64,000 nt of DNA from Rhodospirillaceae bacterium. GTDB lineage: Bacteria > Pseudomonadota > Alphaproteobacteria > Rhodospirillales > Rhodospirillaceae. Shown here in pieces: positions 45,423 through 54,359 of this stretch. The translations under genes and the position numbers were made by a program. A model generated the notes under the pieces. It did not search any database. It was not told the DNA's origin and saw only the letters and a program-made list of their open reading frames with translations. Positions within the stretch are counted from its first letter, which is position 1, and each line of letters begins with the position of its first letter. The stretch is taken from the NCBI GenBank assembly GCA_028822445.1, contig JAPKDQ010000005.1, positions 62,001 to 126,000 on the forward strand, in the 5' to 3' direction.

Positions 45423-46466
45423 TTATCTGTCAGTCCTGACTTCATTAGGTGTAGAGGCATTATAGCTGAAACGAGCCTTGGCGTCTTCGATAACCTTATA
45501 TAGATCTTGTGCTTGCGTTCCCAATCGATGCAGTAAGGTTTTATGAGTTGGGCGCGTCACTTCGACCCAGCGATCTCTTTGAGCGGCTGTCAGCTCTATG
45601 ACTTGCGTGCCCGCGGTCTGAGGCAAATCTCTGAGCGCCTGTGCCGTGTATCTGCGACTTTTCGTGCGAAAAACCTTAGTATCACCATAGGCTTCAAGAA
45701 AGAGAGCCTTATTGGTCTGGCCAAGGCCGTCGTACCACTCCGCGTTAGCTAGCATCATACCGGTATCATAGGAATGGCGAGTCAGGGTGAACACTTTCAC
45801 TTCGGAAGCCATCCCACCGGTAACAAAGCCATAATCGCTGGTCATTCCGCCATCAATGAGCCCAGTTTGCAAGGCTGGGATGATTTCTGGGTAGGGGACA
45901 TAAATAACATCAGCATTGAGTAACTCCGCCGTTAGGCGAGCTGCATCGGTTGGGGCCGTTCGCAACCGAATGCCCGCCACGTCAGCTGGATTCGCGAATG
46001 ACGTCGGGCCATAAAACCCAAGCCACCCGCTATCAATCCAATGAAGGAATACTAGTCCTCGGTCCGCAAACAGCTTTAGCAATTCTTTCGGTAAGGCATT
46101 CTCATAGACCCAATCCATTTGCGCAGGTGAGTCGAACAAAAACGGTAATTGCAAAACAGCCAATTCCGGTACCATGGAGGTTGCCCCAGCCAGGGATGGA
46201 GCTGCCAACTGCAACCGACCGCGCCGCAGAGCCTGTATCATGGATTCTTCTGAGCCCGCCTCACCGCGAATCATCATCTTTAGCGCGATGGGAGGAGCAG
46301 CCTGAGCGGCAACATTCCCTGTGAAGATGCCCCATTGTTCATCTGTAATCGTGCCAGGATAGGTTATCCCGGCGACAGATACACTCTTTATAGTCTCAGG
46401 CTGAGCGTAAGCTAGAGAATTAAGAACGAGCCCTGACGTAATAACAATCATGATCGCTTTGTACAT
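45423..46466 (-). CDS. TRAP transporter substrate-binding protein (DctP family)
   Basis: 347 residues. Signal peptide about residues 1-21 (cleaved after AYA). DctP-like body with GSEESMIQALRRGRLQL, the LPFLFDSPAQMDWVYE region, and RLRTAPTDAARLTAELLNAD, whose arginine usually binds a carboxylate; then VPYPEIIPALQTGLIDGG. It should capture an organic acid in the periplasm. No DctQ or DctM gene is adjacent, so it must use permeases encoded elsewhere or act as a sensor. The neighbour is the IclR regulator, 42 bases downstream. Confidence 0.87.
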   Translation of the reverse strand: MYKAIMIVITSGLVLNSLAYAQPETIKSVSVAGITYPGTITDEQWGIFTGNVAAQAAPPIALKMMIRGEAGSEESMIQALRRGRLQLAAPSLAGATSMVPELAVLQLPFLFDSPAQMDWVYENALPKELLKLFADRGLVFLHWIDSGWLGFYGPTSFANPADVAGIRLRTAPTDAARLTAELLNADVIYVPYPEIIPALQTGLIDGGMTSDYGFVTGGMASEVKVFTLTRHSYDTGMMLANAEWYDGLGQTNKALFLEAYGDTKVFRTKSRRYTAQALRDLPQTAGTQVIELTAAQRDRWVEVTRPTHKTLLHRLGTQAQDLYKVIEDAKARFSYNASTPNEVRTDR

Positions 46467-46534
46467 AGAGCAAACGTAACATGGGGTTTTACAATCGCAA
46501 AAACACTGTTTCTTCCATGGATATCTAAATAATA

Positions 46535-47296
46535 ATGCATACCGCTGTTATTCAAACATACAGAACACAAGACCAACCTTGCTGGGTTGCCGAATGCCTA
46601 GCTAGTGCTAAAGCCTGGGCAGAGTTAAACGCGTGGGATTATCTTTTCTGTGGTGACGAGATATTTGAACTGGTACCGCAAGCTTTGCGGGAGAAGTATG
46701 CCCTCCAACTGCCACTTCAGATCGATATCGCGCGCTTGATTTGGGCTCGCGACCTACTGCGCAAAAATCCAACCCTAGAGCGCGTCGTATGGTTAGATGC
46801 AGACGTCTTTGTATTCGATCCAGAATCCGTTTACCTCGATAATACAATCGATTTTGCCGTCGGCAGGCAGATTTGGGTGCAACCCACAGAAGGCAGAGCA
46901 CTAAAAACCTATAAGCAGGTTCACAACGCTATTCTGGTCTTCCAGAAATCAACACCCACCTTAGATTTTCTCCTTCAAACCGTTCTTAATTTAGCCGAAC
47001 GCCACGATGGGCCGGCGACACCGCAGCTCTTAGGGCCTAAACTATTAACAGCCCTTCACAACATAGTCGGGTTTTCCGTTATCGACACTGTCGGCATGGT
47101 GAGCCCAATAGTTTTAGCCGACTTAGCTGCAGGAGAAGGGCCCGCGCTCAAGTGCTTAACGTCAGCATCACCACAGTCGATTGGTGCCGTTAACCTTTGC
47201 ACCTCTTACAGAGGGCAAACCGTCAACGGCATAGTGTGCGACGACGCGTTGTTCGAGGCAGCAATCAGAAAACTTGCGGCAAGCGGCTTAACCTAA
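46535..47296 (+). CDS. Glycosyltransferase-like protein with DxD motif
   Basis: 253 residues. Starts MHTAVIQTYRTQDQPCWVAE, then LERVVWLDADVFVFDPESVY with the DxD motif of GT-A nucleotide-sugar transferases (residues about 88-90), and HNAILVFQKSTPTLDF, where such enzymes have the acceptor-side loop. It is a soluble protein of unknown specificity. It diverges from the TRAP binding-protein gene, with 68 bases between starts, and has no plain partner. Confidence 0.65.
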   Translation: MHTAVIQTYRTQDQPCWVAECLASAKAWAELNAWDYLFCGDEIFELVPQALREKYALQLPLQIDIARLIWARDLLRKNPTLERVVWLDADVFVFDPESVYLDNTIDFAVGRQIWVQPTEGRALKTYKQVHNAILVFQKSTPTLDFLLQTVLNLAERHDGPATPQLLGPKLLTALHNIVGFSVIDTVGMVSPIVLADLAAGEGPALKCLTSASPQSIGAVNLCTSYRGQTVNGIVCDDALFEAAIRKLAASGLT

Positions 47297-47478
47297 GAGC
47301 CCCCGAACTTAAGCAATTGTAAGCTGTAGTTATGCGCGCACTAGACAATTATCGTTCCAGACCGGACCCGGAAAGGGTAGTCTACTCCACAATACAATGG
47401 TGACGCATTAAAATTGAAGAATGCTATAGGGCTGACGGGATCAGCGCCCCAACCCTAATAAAAGAAGAGCAAAACGAC

Positions 47479-47898
47479 ATGAAATACCTACACACTATGG
47501 TCAGGGTTACTGACATTGATAAGTCTTTGGATTTTTACTGCAACAAGCTGGGGCTCAAGGAGCTCAGACGCTGGGATCATGAGCAAGGCCGTTTTACGCT
47601 AGTGTTCTTGGCTGCGCCCGGCGACGAAGACGCTGCTATCGAACTCACCCACAACTGGGACCCGGAAGAGTATCCAAGCGGTCGTAACTTTGGGCATCTC
47701 GCCTACCAGGTCGATGACATATACAAAACCTGCCAGAAACTCATGGATGCCGGGGTCACGATAAACCGCCCGCCGCGCGAAGGCCGGATGGCCTTTGTAC
47801 AGTCACCCGATAATATTTCTATCGAACTCTTGCAGAATGGCGATGCCCTACCTGTTCAAGAGCCTTGGGTATCAATGGAAAATATTGGGGAGTGGTAA
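47479..47898 (+). CDS. gloA: VOC family lactoylglutathione lyase-like protein
   Basis: 139 residues in two VOC repeats. [20 protein letters not shown] and [20 protein letters not shown] match glyoxalase I; metal ligands are H5, E58 (AIELTHNWD), H74 ([10 protein letters not shown]) and E121 (ISIELLQ). It converts the methylglyoxal-glutathione hemithioacetal to lactoylglutathione. Length is that of the bacterial single-domain enzyme. AAAAGAAGAGCAAA upstream gives a weak ribosome site. No operon partner. Confidence 0.9.
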   Translation: MKYLHTMVRVTDIDKSLDFYCNKLGLKELRRWDHEQGRFTLVFLAAPGDEDAAIELTHNWDPEEYPSGRNFGHLAYQVDDIYKTCQKLMDAGVTINRPPREGRMAFVQSPDNISIELLQNGDALPVQEPWVSMENIGEW

Positions 47899-48286
47899 GG
47901 ACGTCTAAATTAGTGCGCGCGTTGCCCTGGCTCCGGCGGTTGGCCAAGTTGGTCAAAAAGTACTCAAGGTCATCACTCTCGGATAGAACGTATAGAGTGT
48001 TATACTTATTAAGGACACGCTCTATTATATAGCGACTACAGCGCTCCGCTTCACCGTCCCGGCCACTGAACCAGCCTCATCAATATTGGGAATGGATTCA
48101 TTCTCAATACTTTAGAGAGAAACGGCTTCCGCCGGTCCACTCAGAACTACCCTGCTGATTAATACTCCCTGACAAAGACCTTAGGAGATTACACCAAACC
48201 TTTCCTTCCACTGATAGTGTATATTGCAAGCGACCGCGAGCCAGTAGTGTGATGCCTTGAGACCAATTAGATACACAGAGGTTGTT
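47899..48286. other. Gap before apt
   Basis: 388 bases with no supported gene. A 69-codon minus-strand frame (48104-48313) runs into the apt start and has no family signal. The stretch should hold the apt promoter. I see no repeat or RNA structure. Confidence 0.4.
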
Positions 48287-48805
48287 ATGAATTTTAAAGA
48301 ACATATCCGTCAAATTCCTGACTTTCCGAAACCCGGAATAAACTTCTTTGATATCTCAACATTGATTGGCCATGCAAATGCATGGCGAGCAGCCATTGAT
48401 CAACTCACCGACACCATTCGGCCTCACAAACCCGACTACATTGCTGGAATTGATGCCCGCGGATTTCTTGTCGCAGCACCGCTCGCAATTGCCCTTGAAT
48501 GCGGCGTGCTGATGTTGCGCAAACCTGGTAAACTTCCGGGGAAAATAGTGGCTCATAAATATGAGCTGGAGTACGGAACGGATGCCATCGAGATTCAACA
48601 CGACGCTATCAAAAGCGGTGACACCGTCGTTATTGTTGATGATCTGCTAGCCACAGGTGGCACCATGGCTGCTGCTATCTCTCTTCTATCAGGGTCAAAT
48701 GCGGATGTCGTTGCCACAGCGTGCCTAATCGAACTAACGTTCTTAAATGGCCGCGACCGGTTCGACATTCCGTGTCACACGCTCGTAGCCTACGACAGCG
48801 AGTAG
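48287..48805 (+). CDS. apt: Adenine phosphoribosyltransferase
   Basis: 172 residues from ATG 48287 (AGAGG upstream). [34 protein letters not shown] and the PRPP-binding motif [13 protein letters not shown] identify the enzyme, which salvages adenine to AMP. The family is 170-180 residues. It converges on rpe with a ten-base gap. Confidence 0.95.
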   Translation: MNFKEHIRQIPDFPKPGINFFDISTLIGHANAWRAAIDQLTDTIRPHKPDYIAGIDARGFLVAAPLAIALECGVLMLRKPGKLPGKIVAHKYELEYGTDAIEIQHDAIKSGDTVVIVDDLLATGGTMAAAISLLSGSNADVVATACLIELTFLNGRDRFDIPCHTLVAYDSE

Positions 48806-48815
48806 GCAGAGACCT

Positions 48816-49457
48816 TTAGCCCCGCAGAGCCGCGATGTTACCCACGTAATCGGCACTACCAAATACAGCGCTGCCTGCGACCAAAACATTCGCGCCGGCA
48901 GCAATACACAATTTTGCAGTCTCGGTGTTAACACCGCCATCGACTTCGATCTCTATATCTCGTGAACCGACCATCTCTTTCAGGCGACTAATTTTGGCGA
49001 TCTGAGACTGGATAAAGGATTGACCACCGAAGCCTGGATTAACAGACATGACGAGCACAAGATCGATTTTATCTAAGACATAGGCAAGGGTCTCTGGCGG
49101 GGTGGCTGGGTTGAGTGATACGCCAGCCAAAACACCGAGGCTCTTGATGTACTGAAGCGTCCGGTCAAGGTGCTTCCCAGCTTCTGCATGAACCGTAATA
49201 ATATCTGACCCCGCATCTGCAAAAGCAGCAATGTATGGGTCGACTGGGTCTATCATCAAATGAACGTCGAATGGTTTAGCGCTGTGAGGCTTCAACGCTT
49301 TAACTACAGCGGGGCCAATAGTGATGTTGGGCACGAAATGGCCGTCCATGACGTCAATATGAATGTAATCTGCACCGGCTTTATCGATAGCCTGGATTTC
49401 CTCGCCAAGCTTCGCAAAGTCTGCGGAGAGAATAGATGGAGCGATCTTAACCGTCAT
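48816..49457 (-). CDS. rpe: Ribulose-phosphate 3-epimerase
   Basis: 213 residues, a TIM barrel with the family motifs [49 protein letters not shown], and [14 protein letters not shown]. It interconverts ribulose 5-phosphate and xylulose 5-phosphate. It lies 24 bases after tkt on the same strand, so both pentose-phosphate genes are probably one operon. Confidence 0.96.
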   Translation of the reverse strand: MTVKIAPSILSADFAKLGEEIQAIDKAGADYIHIDVMDGHFVPNITIGPAVVKALKPHSAKPFDVHLMIDPVDPYIAAFADAGSDIITVHAEAGKHLDRTLQYIKSLGVLAGVSLNPATPPETLAYVLDKIDLVLVMSVNPGFGGQSFIQSQIAKISRLKEMVGSRDIEIEVDGGVNTETAKLCIAAGANVLVAGSAVFGSADYVGNIAALRG

Positions 49458-49481
49458 ATCGATATGCTCCTCAAATAGGGC

Positions 49482-51470
49482 TTAGAGACGCGCTTTTATA
49501 GCGGCTACAACTGCCTCAGACGTAATTCCAAAGTACTCATACAATTCAGGTGCGGGCGCCGAAGCCCCAAATGATGACATACCAACGATATGGCCGTCAT
49601 CGCCGACATACCGCTCCCAACCATACGTGATTCCGGCTTCAACCGCGACCCTTGGCGCGGCGCCAAGAACGGACGCCCGGTAAGCGTTATCTTGCTCATC
49701 GAACAGCTCACAGCACGGCATAGAAACCACAGCCACGGAGATACCCTGTTGCTTAAGGTCGTTCTGAGCGTTTAGCGCTAAAGAAACCTCAGAGCCAGTT
49801 GCAATAATTGTCCCTTGGCGTGGGCCATCAGATTCAGAAAGAACGTACCCGCCTTTCGCGCATAAATTATCCGCAGTATTTTTTAACCGGACTGCTGGTA
49901 GGCCTTGCCTGCTCAGGGCCAGAATCGATGGACGGTCAGATTGCAAAATCGCAACCCCCCAACATTCTGCGGTCTCCACGACGTCTGCGGGACGCATCAC
50001 AAGAACGTTCGGCATTGCCCTCAGACTCGCTAAATGCTCTACCGGCTGGTGGGTAGGCCCGTCTTCACCCAGACCAATCGAATCGTGGGTCATGACGTAG
50101 ATAACACGTTTCTGCATCAGCGCGGATAGACGGATGGCCGGCCTGCAGTAGTCCGTAAACACCAGGAACGTGCCGCCAAATGGAATGAAGCCACCATGGA
50201 GCGCCATGCCATTCATGGCTGACGCCATTCCGTGTTCCCGCACGCCCCAATAGATATACCCGCCGGAAAAATCTTCAGCTGTCACAGGGCTAAGAGCATC
50301 AACTTTGGTCAGGTTAGACCCGGTCAAGTCAGCTGATCCACCGACCATTTCTGGCATGACTTTGGTGAGTTCTTTGAGAACCATTTCTGAGGCTTTTCGC
50401 GTCGCCATCTTCGGCGCATCTTTAACAGCCATCGACTTAACCGTCGCGATGGCAGACTCCCAGCCGGTCGGCAACGCTCCAGACATAGTGCGGTCGAATT
50501 CAGCTTGACGGTCAACCGCCAACGACGCGTGCTCTTTAAGCCATACTGCTCTCATCTCTCCGCCACGCGCTCCAGCTTCCCGCCAGATTTTCAAAATGTC
50601 TTCAGGAATTTCGAACGGCGCTGCATCCCAGCCAAGTGCTTCGCGGGCGCCAGAAATTTCTTCGTCACCGAGAGGAGACCCATGGGTCTTGGACGTGCCA
50701 GCCAAATTTGGCGCGCCAAAGCCGATGGTGGTGCGGCAGGCGATAAGCGATGGTTTATCTGATAGGCGCGCCTGCTCAATTGCCGCTTCCACAGCTTCTG
50801 CATCGTGACCATCGACACTTGATGTGTCCCATCCAGAGGCCGAAAATCTCACAACCTGGTCATCAGAAACCGTGAGGTCGGTCGGCCCATCAATACTTAT
50901 CTTATTATCATCGAATAGAACGATGAGTCGCCCGAGCTTGAGGTGACCGGCGAGCGAAATAGCTTCGTGACTTATGCCTTCCATGAGACAACCATCACCA
51001 GCGATCACATAGGTATAGTGGTTGACAATATTAGATCCGAACCGTGCGGCAAGCATACGCTCAGAAAGCGCCATGCCAACAGAATTTGCCAGCCCCTGCC
51101 CCAGCGGGCCCGTCGTTGTTTCAGCGGCCGATGCATGACCAAACTCTGGGTGGCCCGCAGTAATGCTGCCGAGCTGTCTGAAGTTCTTAATCTGCTCGAT
51201 GGTCATATCCTGGGAGCCCGTCAGGTACATCAAGCTGTATAGAAGCATCGAACCGTGACCGGCAGATAGTATGAAGCGATCGCGATCGGGCCACCTAGGG
51301 TCGGCCACATCAAATTTCATGAATTTTGTGAACAGCACCGTTGCCACATCTGCCATGCCCATTGGCATCCCTGGATGGCCAGAATTCGCCTTCTGAACAG
51401 CATCAACAGATAAGAAGCGGATGGCATTAGCCATCTGATCGTGTGTCACTTGAGAGCTTAAATCAGTCAT
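49482..51470 (-). CDS. tkt: Transketolase
   Basis: 662 residues. Thiamine-diphosphate binding [20 protein letters not shown], the [18 protein letters not shown] start, [17 protein letters not shown], and the pyrimidine domain [20 protein letters not shown]. It moves two-carbon units in the pentose-phosphate (and possibly Calvin) pathway. Complete at the usual length. Upstream is a decayed GGDEF gene. Confidence 0.97.
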   Translation of the reverse strand: MTDLSSQVTHDQMANAIRFLSVDAVQKANSGHPGMPMGMADVATVLFTKFMKFDVADPRWPDRDRFILSAGHGSMLLYSLMYLTGSQDMTIEQIKNFRQLGSITAGHPEFGHASAAETTTGPLGQGLANSVGMALSERMLAARFGSNIVNHYTYVIAGDGCLMEGISHEAISLAGHLKLGRLIVLFDDNKISIDGPTDLTVSDDQVVRFSASGWDTSSVDGHDAEAVEAAIEQARLSDKPSLIACRTTIGFGAPNLAGTSKTHGSPLGDEEISGAREALGWDAAPFEIPEDILKIWREAGARGGEMRAVWLKEHASLAVDRQAEFDRTMSGALPTGWESAIATVKSMAVKDAPKMATRKASEMVLKELTKVMPEMVGGSADLTGSNLTKVDALSPVTAEDFSGGYIYWGVREHGMASAMNGMALHGGFIPFGGTFLVFTDYCRPAIRLSALMQKRVIYVMTHDSIGLGEDGPTHQPVEHLASLRAMPNVLVMRPADVVETAECWGVAILQSDRPSILALSRQGLPAVRLKNTADNLCAKGGYVLSESDGPRQGTIIATGSEVSLALNAQNDLKQQGISVAVVSMPCCELFDEQDNAYRASVLGAAPRVAVEAGITYGWERYVGDDGHIVGMSSFGASAPAPELYEYFGITSEAVVAAIKARL

Positions 51471-51568
51471 GGAGGGGCCTGGGCCGAGGATTAATGGGTT
51501 GATGTTTCTAATGGGGTTTTGGCGGACCGAGCACCAGATTGCAAGGGGCCTGGAGCGTATTACTAGGC

Positions 51569-52020
51569 CTAACGCTCAGGCAGGCCATCAATTTCTAATC
51601 TGTTGCAGTAAAACTGGTAGTTCGCCTGACCTTGAGACTTCGTATGGAACCTCGCAACGTCTGCTTTGTGCAGCAGTTATTTGTCATCACCGGACTGTTC
51701 TGGATATATCGAGATGCCAACAAATGCAGAGATTCGGCCCTCTTGGCCAACGAATCCAAAGGCTCTATCAAAGGCTGAAGAATACGTTCAGCGACCACAA
51801 CGGTGCTCTCGGTGCCATCAACCAGAAGCATAATCACAGTGAATCCATCACCTGCCGGCCGCGTGGGATTCACGTACACAGAAATCTAAGCGATCAGCCG
51901 TTTGCTTCATCAACAGGAGGCCACCAGAATTATGCCCCAAGGTATCATTAGCCGCTTTAAATCCGTCGAGACCAATTATCTCTATAAAGCCACGGGTTAC
52001 CCTTGGAATTTTCAAGCCAC
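51569..52020 (-). pseudogene. Decayed GGDEF (diguanylate cyclase) gene
   Basis: The minus strand shows the pieces of a GGDEF domain in order but in different frames: LDGFKAANDTLGHNSGGLLL and KQTADRLDFCVRES; then GDGFTVIMLLVDGTESTVVV and AERILQPL; then QEGRISAFVGISIYPE and, after a TAA, KADVARFHTKSQGQANYQFY, ending at TAG 51569. The catalytic GGDEF itself reads AGDGF. At least two frameshifts and a stop, plus no visible start, make it dead. Nothing upstream of the GGDEF region can be recognised before msrQ. Confidence 0.85.
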
Positions 52021-52119
52021 GGTGAGCTTAGAATAGCGGTCCCGAGACATCGATACATAAAGCGCAAGAACAACGCCCAGATACATGATGGACCAACCAT
52101 CTTGCCGCTAGCATCAAAC

Positions 52120-52746
52120 TCACGACCATTTTTTGTATATGCGGACCCCGAACAAACCGGCCAGAATGGTCGCATAAATCATCGGCTCAGTGTAGTCGGC
52201 TTTAAGCATCATAAAAAAATGGATCACTCCTAGAATTGCAGCTGGATATGCCATTCGGTGGAGACGGCGCCAACGATTTCCACCCAGACGCTTGATCATT
52301 GTATCTGTCGACGTAATCGCCATAGGCGTGAGCATCAAAATCGCTGCCATACCCAAGGTGATATAAACCCGCTTGACGATATCCTGCCAAATATCCGGCC
52401 AAAAAAAGAACTGGTCTAGCCCGATGTAACTGAACAGATGCAGCACAACATAAAAAAACGCGAACAGCCCCAACATACGGCGCAACTGCCCAATCACGTT
52501 CCACCCCGTTAATTGGCGTGCGGGAGTAACCGCCAGGGCTATGAAGAGAAACCTTAGGGCCCAGCCACCCAAATCACGTGTTATGGCTTCGATTGGATTA
52601 GCCCCGAGGTCCCCTGTAAGCGCACGGACCATAAGCATAACGAATGGCTCCAAACACAGCACGAAGACGACGAGCTTTATCCAGCGATACTTCTTCGCTT
52701 TTGGAAGTGCCCCAACCGACACGGTATTTTCTGCAGTATCAGTCAT
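52120..52746 (-). CDS. msrQ: MsrQ-like heme-binding membrane subunit
   Basis: 208 residues from ATG 52746 (an ATG 14 codons earlier is possible). Ferric-reductase-like membrane core with six hydrophobic segments: LGGWALRFLFIALAVTPARQ, RRMLGLFAFFYVVLHLFSYI (heme-binding histidine) and WRRLHRMAYPAAILGVIHFF (two more histidines). MsrQ passes electrons from the respiratory chain to periplasmic MsrP, which repairs oxidised methionine. MsrP is encoded at 62174-63151, not next to it as in most genomes. Confidence 0.88.
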   Translation of the reverse strand: MTDTAENTVSVGALPKAKKYRWIKLVVFVLCLEPFVMLMVRALTGDLGANPIEAITRDLGGWALRFLFIALAVTPARQLTGWNVIGQLRRMLGLFAFFYVVLHLFSYIGLDQFFFWPDIWQDIVKRVYITLGMAAILMLTPMAITSTDTMIKRLGGNRWRRLHRMAYPAAILGVIHFFMMLKADYTEPMIYATILAGLFGVRIYKKWS

Positions 52747-52837
52747 AGTATCTGCGATATACTCTACCTTACCAAACAGGAAAAGCACTTAGGCTCACAC
52801 ATCAGAGTGAGAAATATTTGCGTGCGGGAGTCTGAGT

Positions 52838-54178
52838 ATGTCGATCGACACAAGCTGCAACAGATTTGGACCCGTCTGGCTGTCGCCAGACGTAAGTAAG
52901 GGTAATGCCTGGACCCTCATGTATGCGGCCTTCTTTACCATCGGGCTCCTCACTTTTATCGGTATTGGAACGCCATACGTTCTCATTGAGATTTTAAAGG
53001 TCCCGGCGGGAGACCAGGGAACAATTACCGGTAATCTCGTTTTCTGGACAGAGATCGTCACACTCTTACTTTTTGGCCCAGTTGGTATTGCTGCAGACCG
53101 GATTGGTCGCAGATCAGTCTACCTCTTCGGCTTTCTTACTATGGGGCTGGGCTACGCACTCTATCCGACGGCGGATACGATAACGGAACTAACCCTATAC
53201 AGAATCATATACGCGATCGGCATAGCCACCTCGACCGGCATGCTGGCAACCATTGTTACAGATTACCCACAAGAAGCGTCGCGCGGGAAACTTGTGGGCA
53301 TTGTTGGCGCGATGAATGGCCTCGGCGTGATCTTTATCAATAGAGTCTTTGGGTCGCTACCGGATTATTTTGTATCCGGCGGGATGGATGGGACCGATGC
53401 AGGAGAATTAGTGCATTGGCTCATTGCGGGGCTCTGCATCTTATCGACCATGGCTCTATGGATTGGCCTTAAAGACGGCACACCTGTTGAAAACGAGGAA
53501 AAATCACCTATCAAAGATCTCGCGATGAGTGCGATCAGGCAAGGCATCGGCAACCCCCGAATTGCATTATCTTACAGTGCCGCGTTTATCGCACGCGGAG
53601 ATTTGATCATTCTTGGAACATTTCTTACGCTTTGGGGTACAAGCGCCGGCGTAGAGCAAGGGTTAACCACCGCCGATGCGACACGAAAATCTACGCTAGC
53701 GTTTATCGCAGCACAATCTGCTGCGCTCGTATGGACCATCATTATTGTATTCTTTATTGACCGATTCAATCGCACCGGATTCCTTGCTTTCTGTATGTTA
53801 CTTGCGGCTCTGGGGTATTTGGGCATGGGGTTCGTCACAGACCCAACAAGCGATAGCGCCCTGCCCTTCGTCATTTTACTCGGAATAGGTCAAATTTCAG
53901 CCTTCTTTGGCTCTCAGGCTCTTGTCGGTCAGGAAGCGCCAGTTGCTGAACGCGGAGCCGTAATCGGTGGCTTCAACATCTCTGGAGCCATCGGCATCCT
54001 ATTTTGCTCGATGCTCGGGGGGTGGCTATTTGATAAAGTCTCGCCAAGCGCAGTCTTCGTAATGGTTGGTAGTATTAATGCCCTGATCTTTTTATGCGCC
54101 CTTATAGTTCGCTGGAAATCTCCCGGTAGAATGCCAGCGGACGCAGACACGCCCGGTGACCCCGCTCTATCTGGATAG
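52838..54178 (+). CDS. MFS transporter
   Basis: 446 residues with twelve hydrophobic segments. The MFS loop after segment 2 is GPVGIAADRIGRRSVYLF, and GGWLFDKVSPSAVF marks the matching place in the second half. Long N-terminal cytoplasmic stretch (about 22 residues) before the first helix. It diverges from msrQ with about 90 bases between starts. Substrate cannot be inferred; sugars or small acids are typical of this broad pattern. Confidence 0.82.
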   Translation: MSIDTSCNRFGPVWLSPDVSKGNAWTLMYAAFFTIGLLTFIGIGTPYVLIEILKVPAGDQGTITGNLVFWTEIVTLLLFGPVGIAADRIGRRSVYLFGFLTMGLGYALYPTADTITELTLYRIIYAIGIATSTGMLATIVTDYPQEASRGKLVGIVGAMNGLGVIFINRVFGSLPDYFVSGGMDGTDAGELVHWLIAGLCILSTMALWIGLKDGTPVENEEKSPIKDLAMSAIRQGIGNPRIALSYSAAFIARGDLIILGTFLTLWGTSAGVEQGLTTADATRKSTLAFIAAQSAALVWTIIIVFFIDRFNRTGFLAFCMLLAALGYLGMGFVTDPTSDSALPFVILLGIGQISAFFGSQALVGQEAPVAERGAVIGGFNISGAIGILFCSMLGGWLFDKVSPSAVFVMVGSINALIFLCALIVRWKSPGRMPADADTPGDPALSG

Positions 54179-54359
54179 TCTCTTGCAAGGCCACGCCCTC
54201 AATATTCGGCCAAATCCCGATCCATTTCCCAAATAAAGACCCTGTTCAAGTACCGGGGTGGATTGACTTAACCGCCTCAAGCCGTGTCTACATTGGCTTA
54301 AGCTTTCAACAGGGGGTTGCTCGCGGCCCTAATGGGTGCGGGAAACAATAAAAAGAGTG

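Noticed and set aside
48104..48313. A 69-codon minus-strand frame before apt
   Set aside because: Runs into the apt start, lacks a ribosome site and has no family match I can see.
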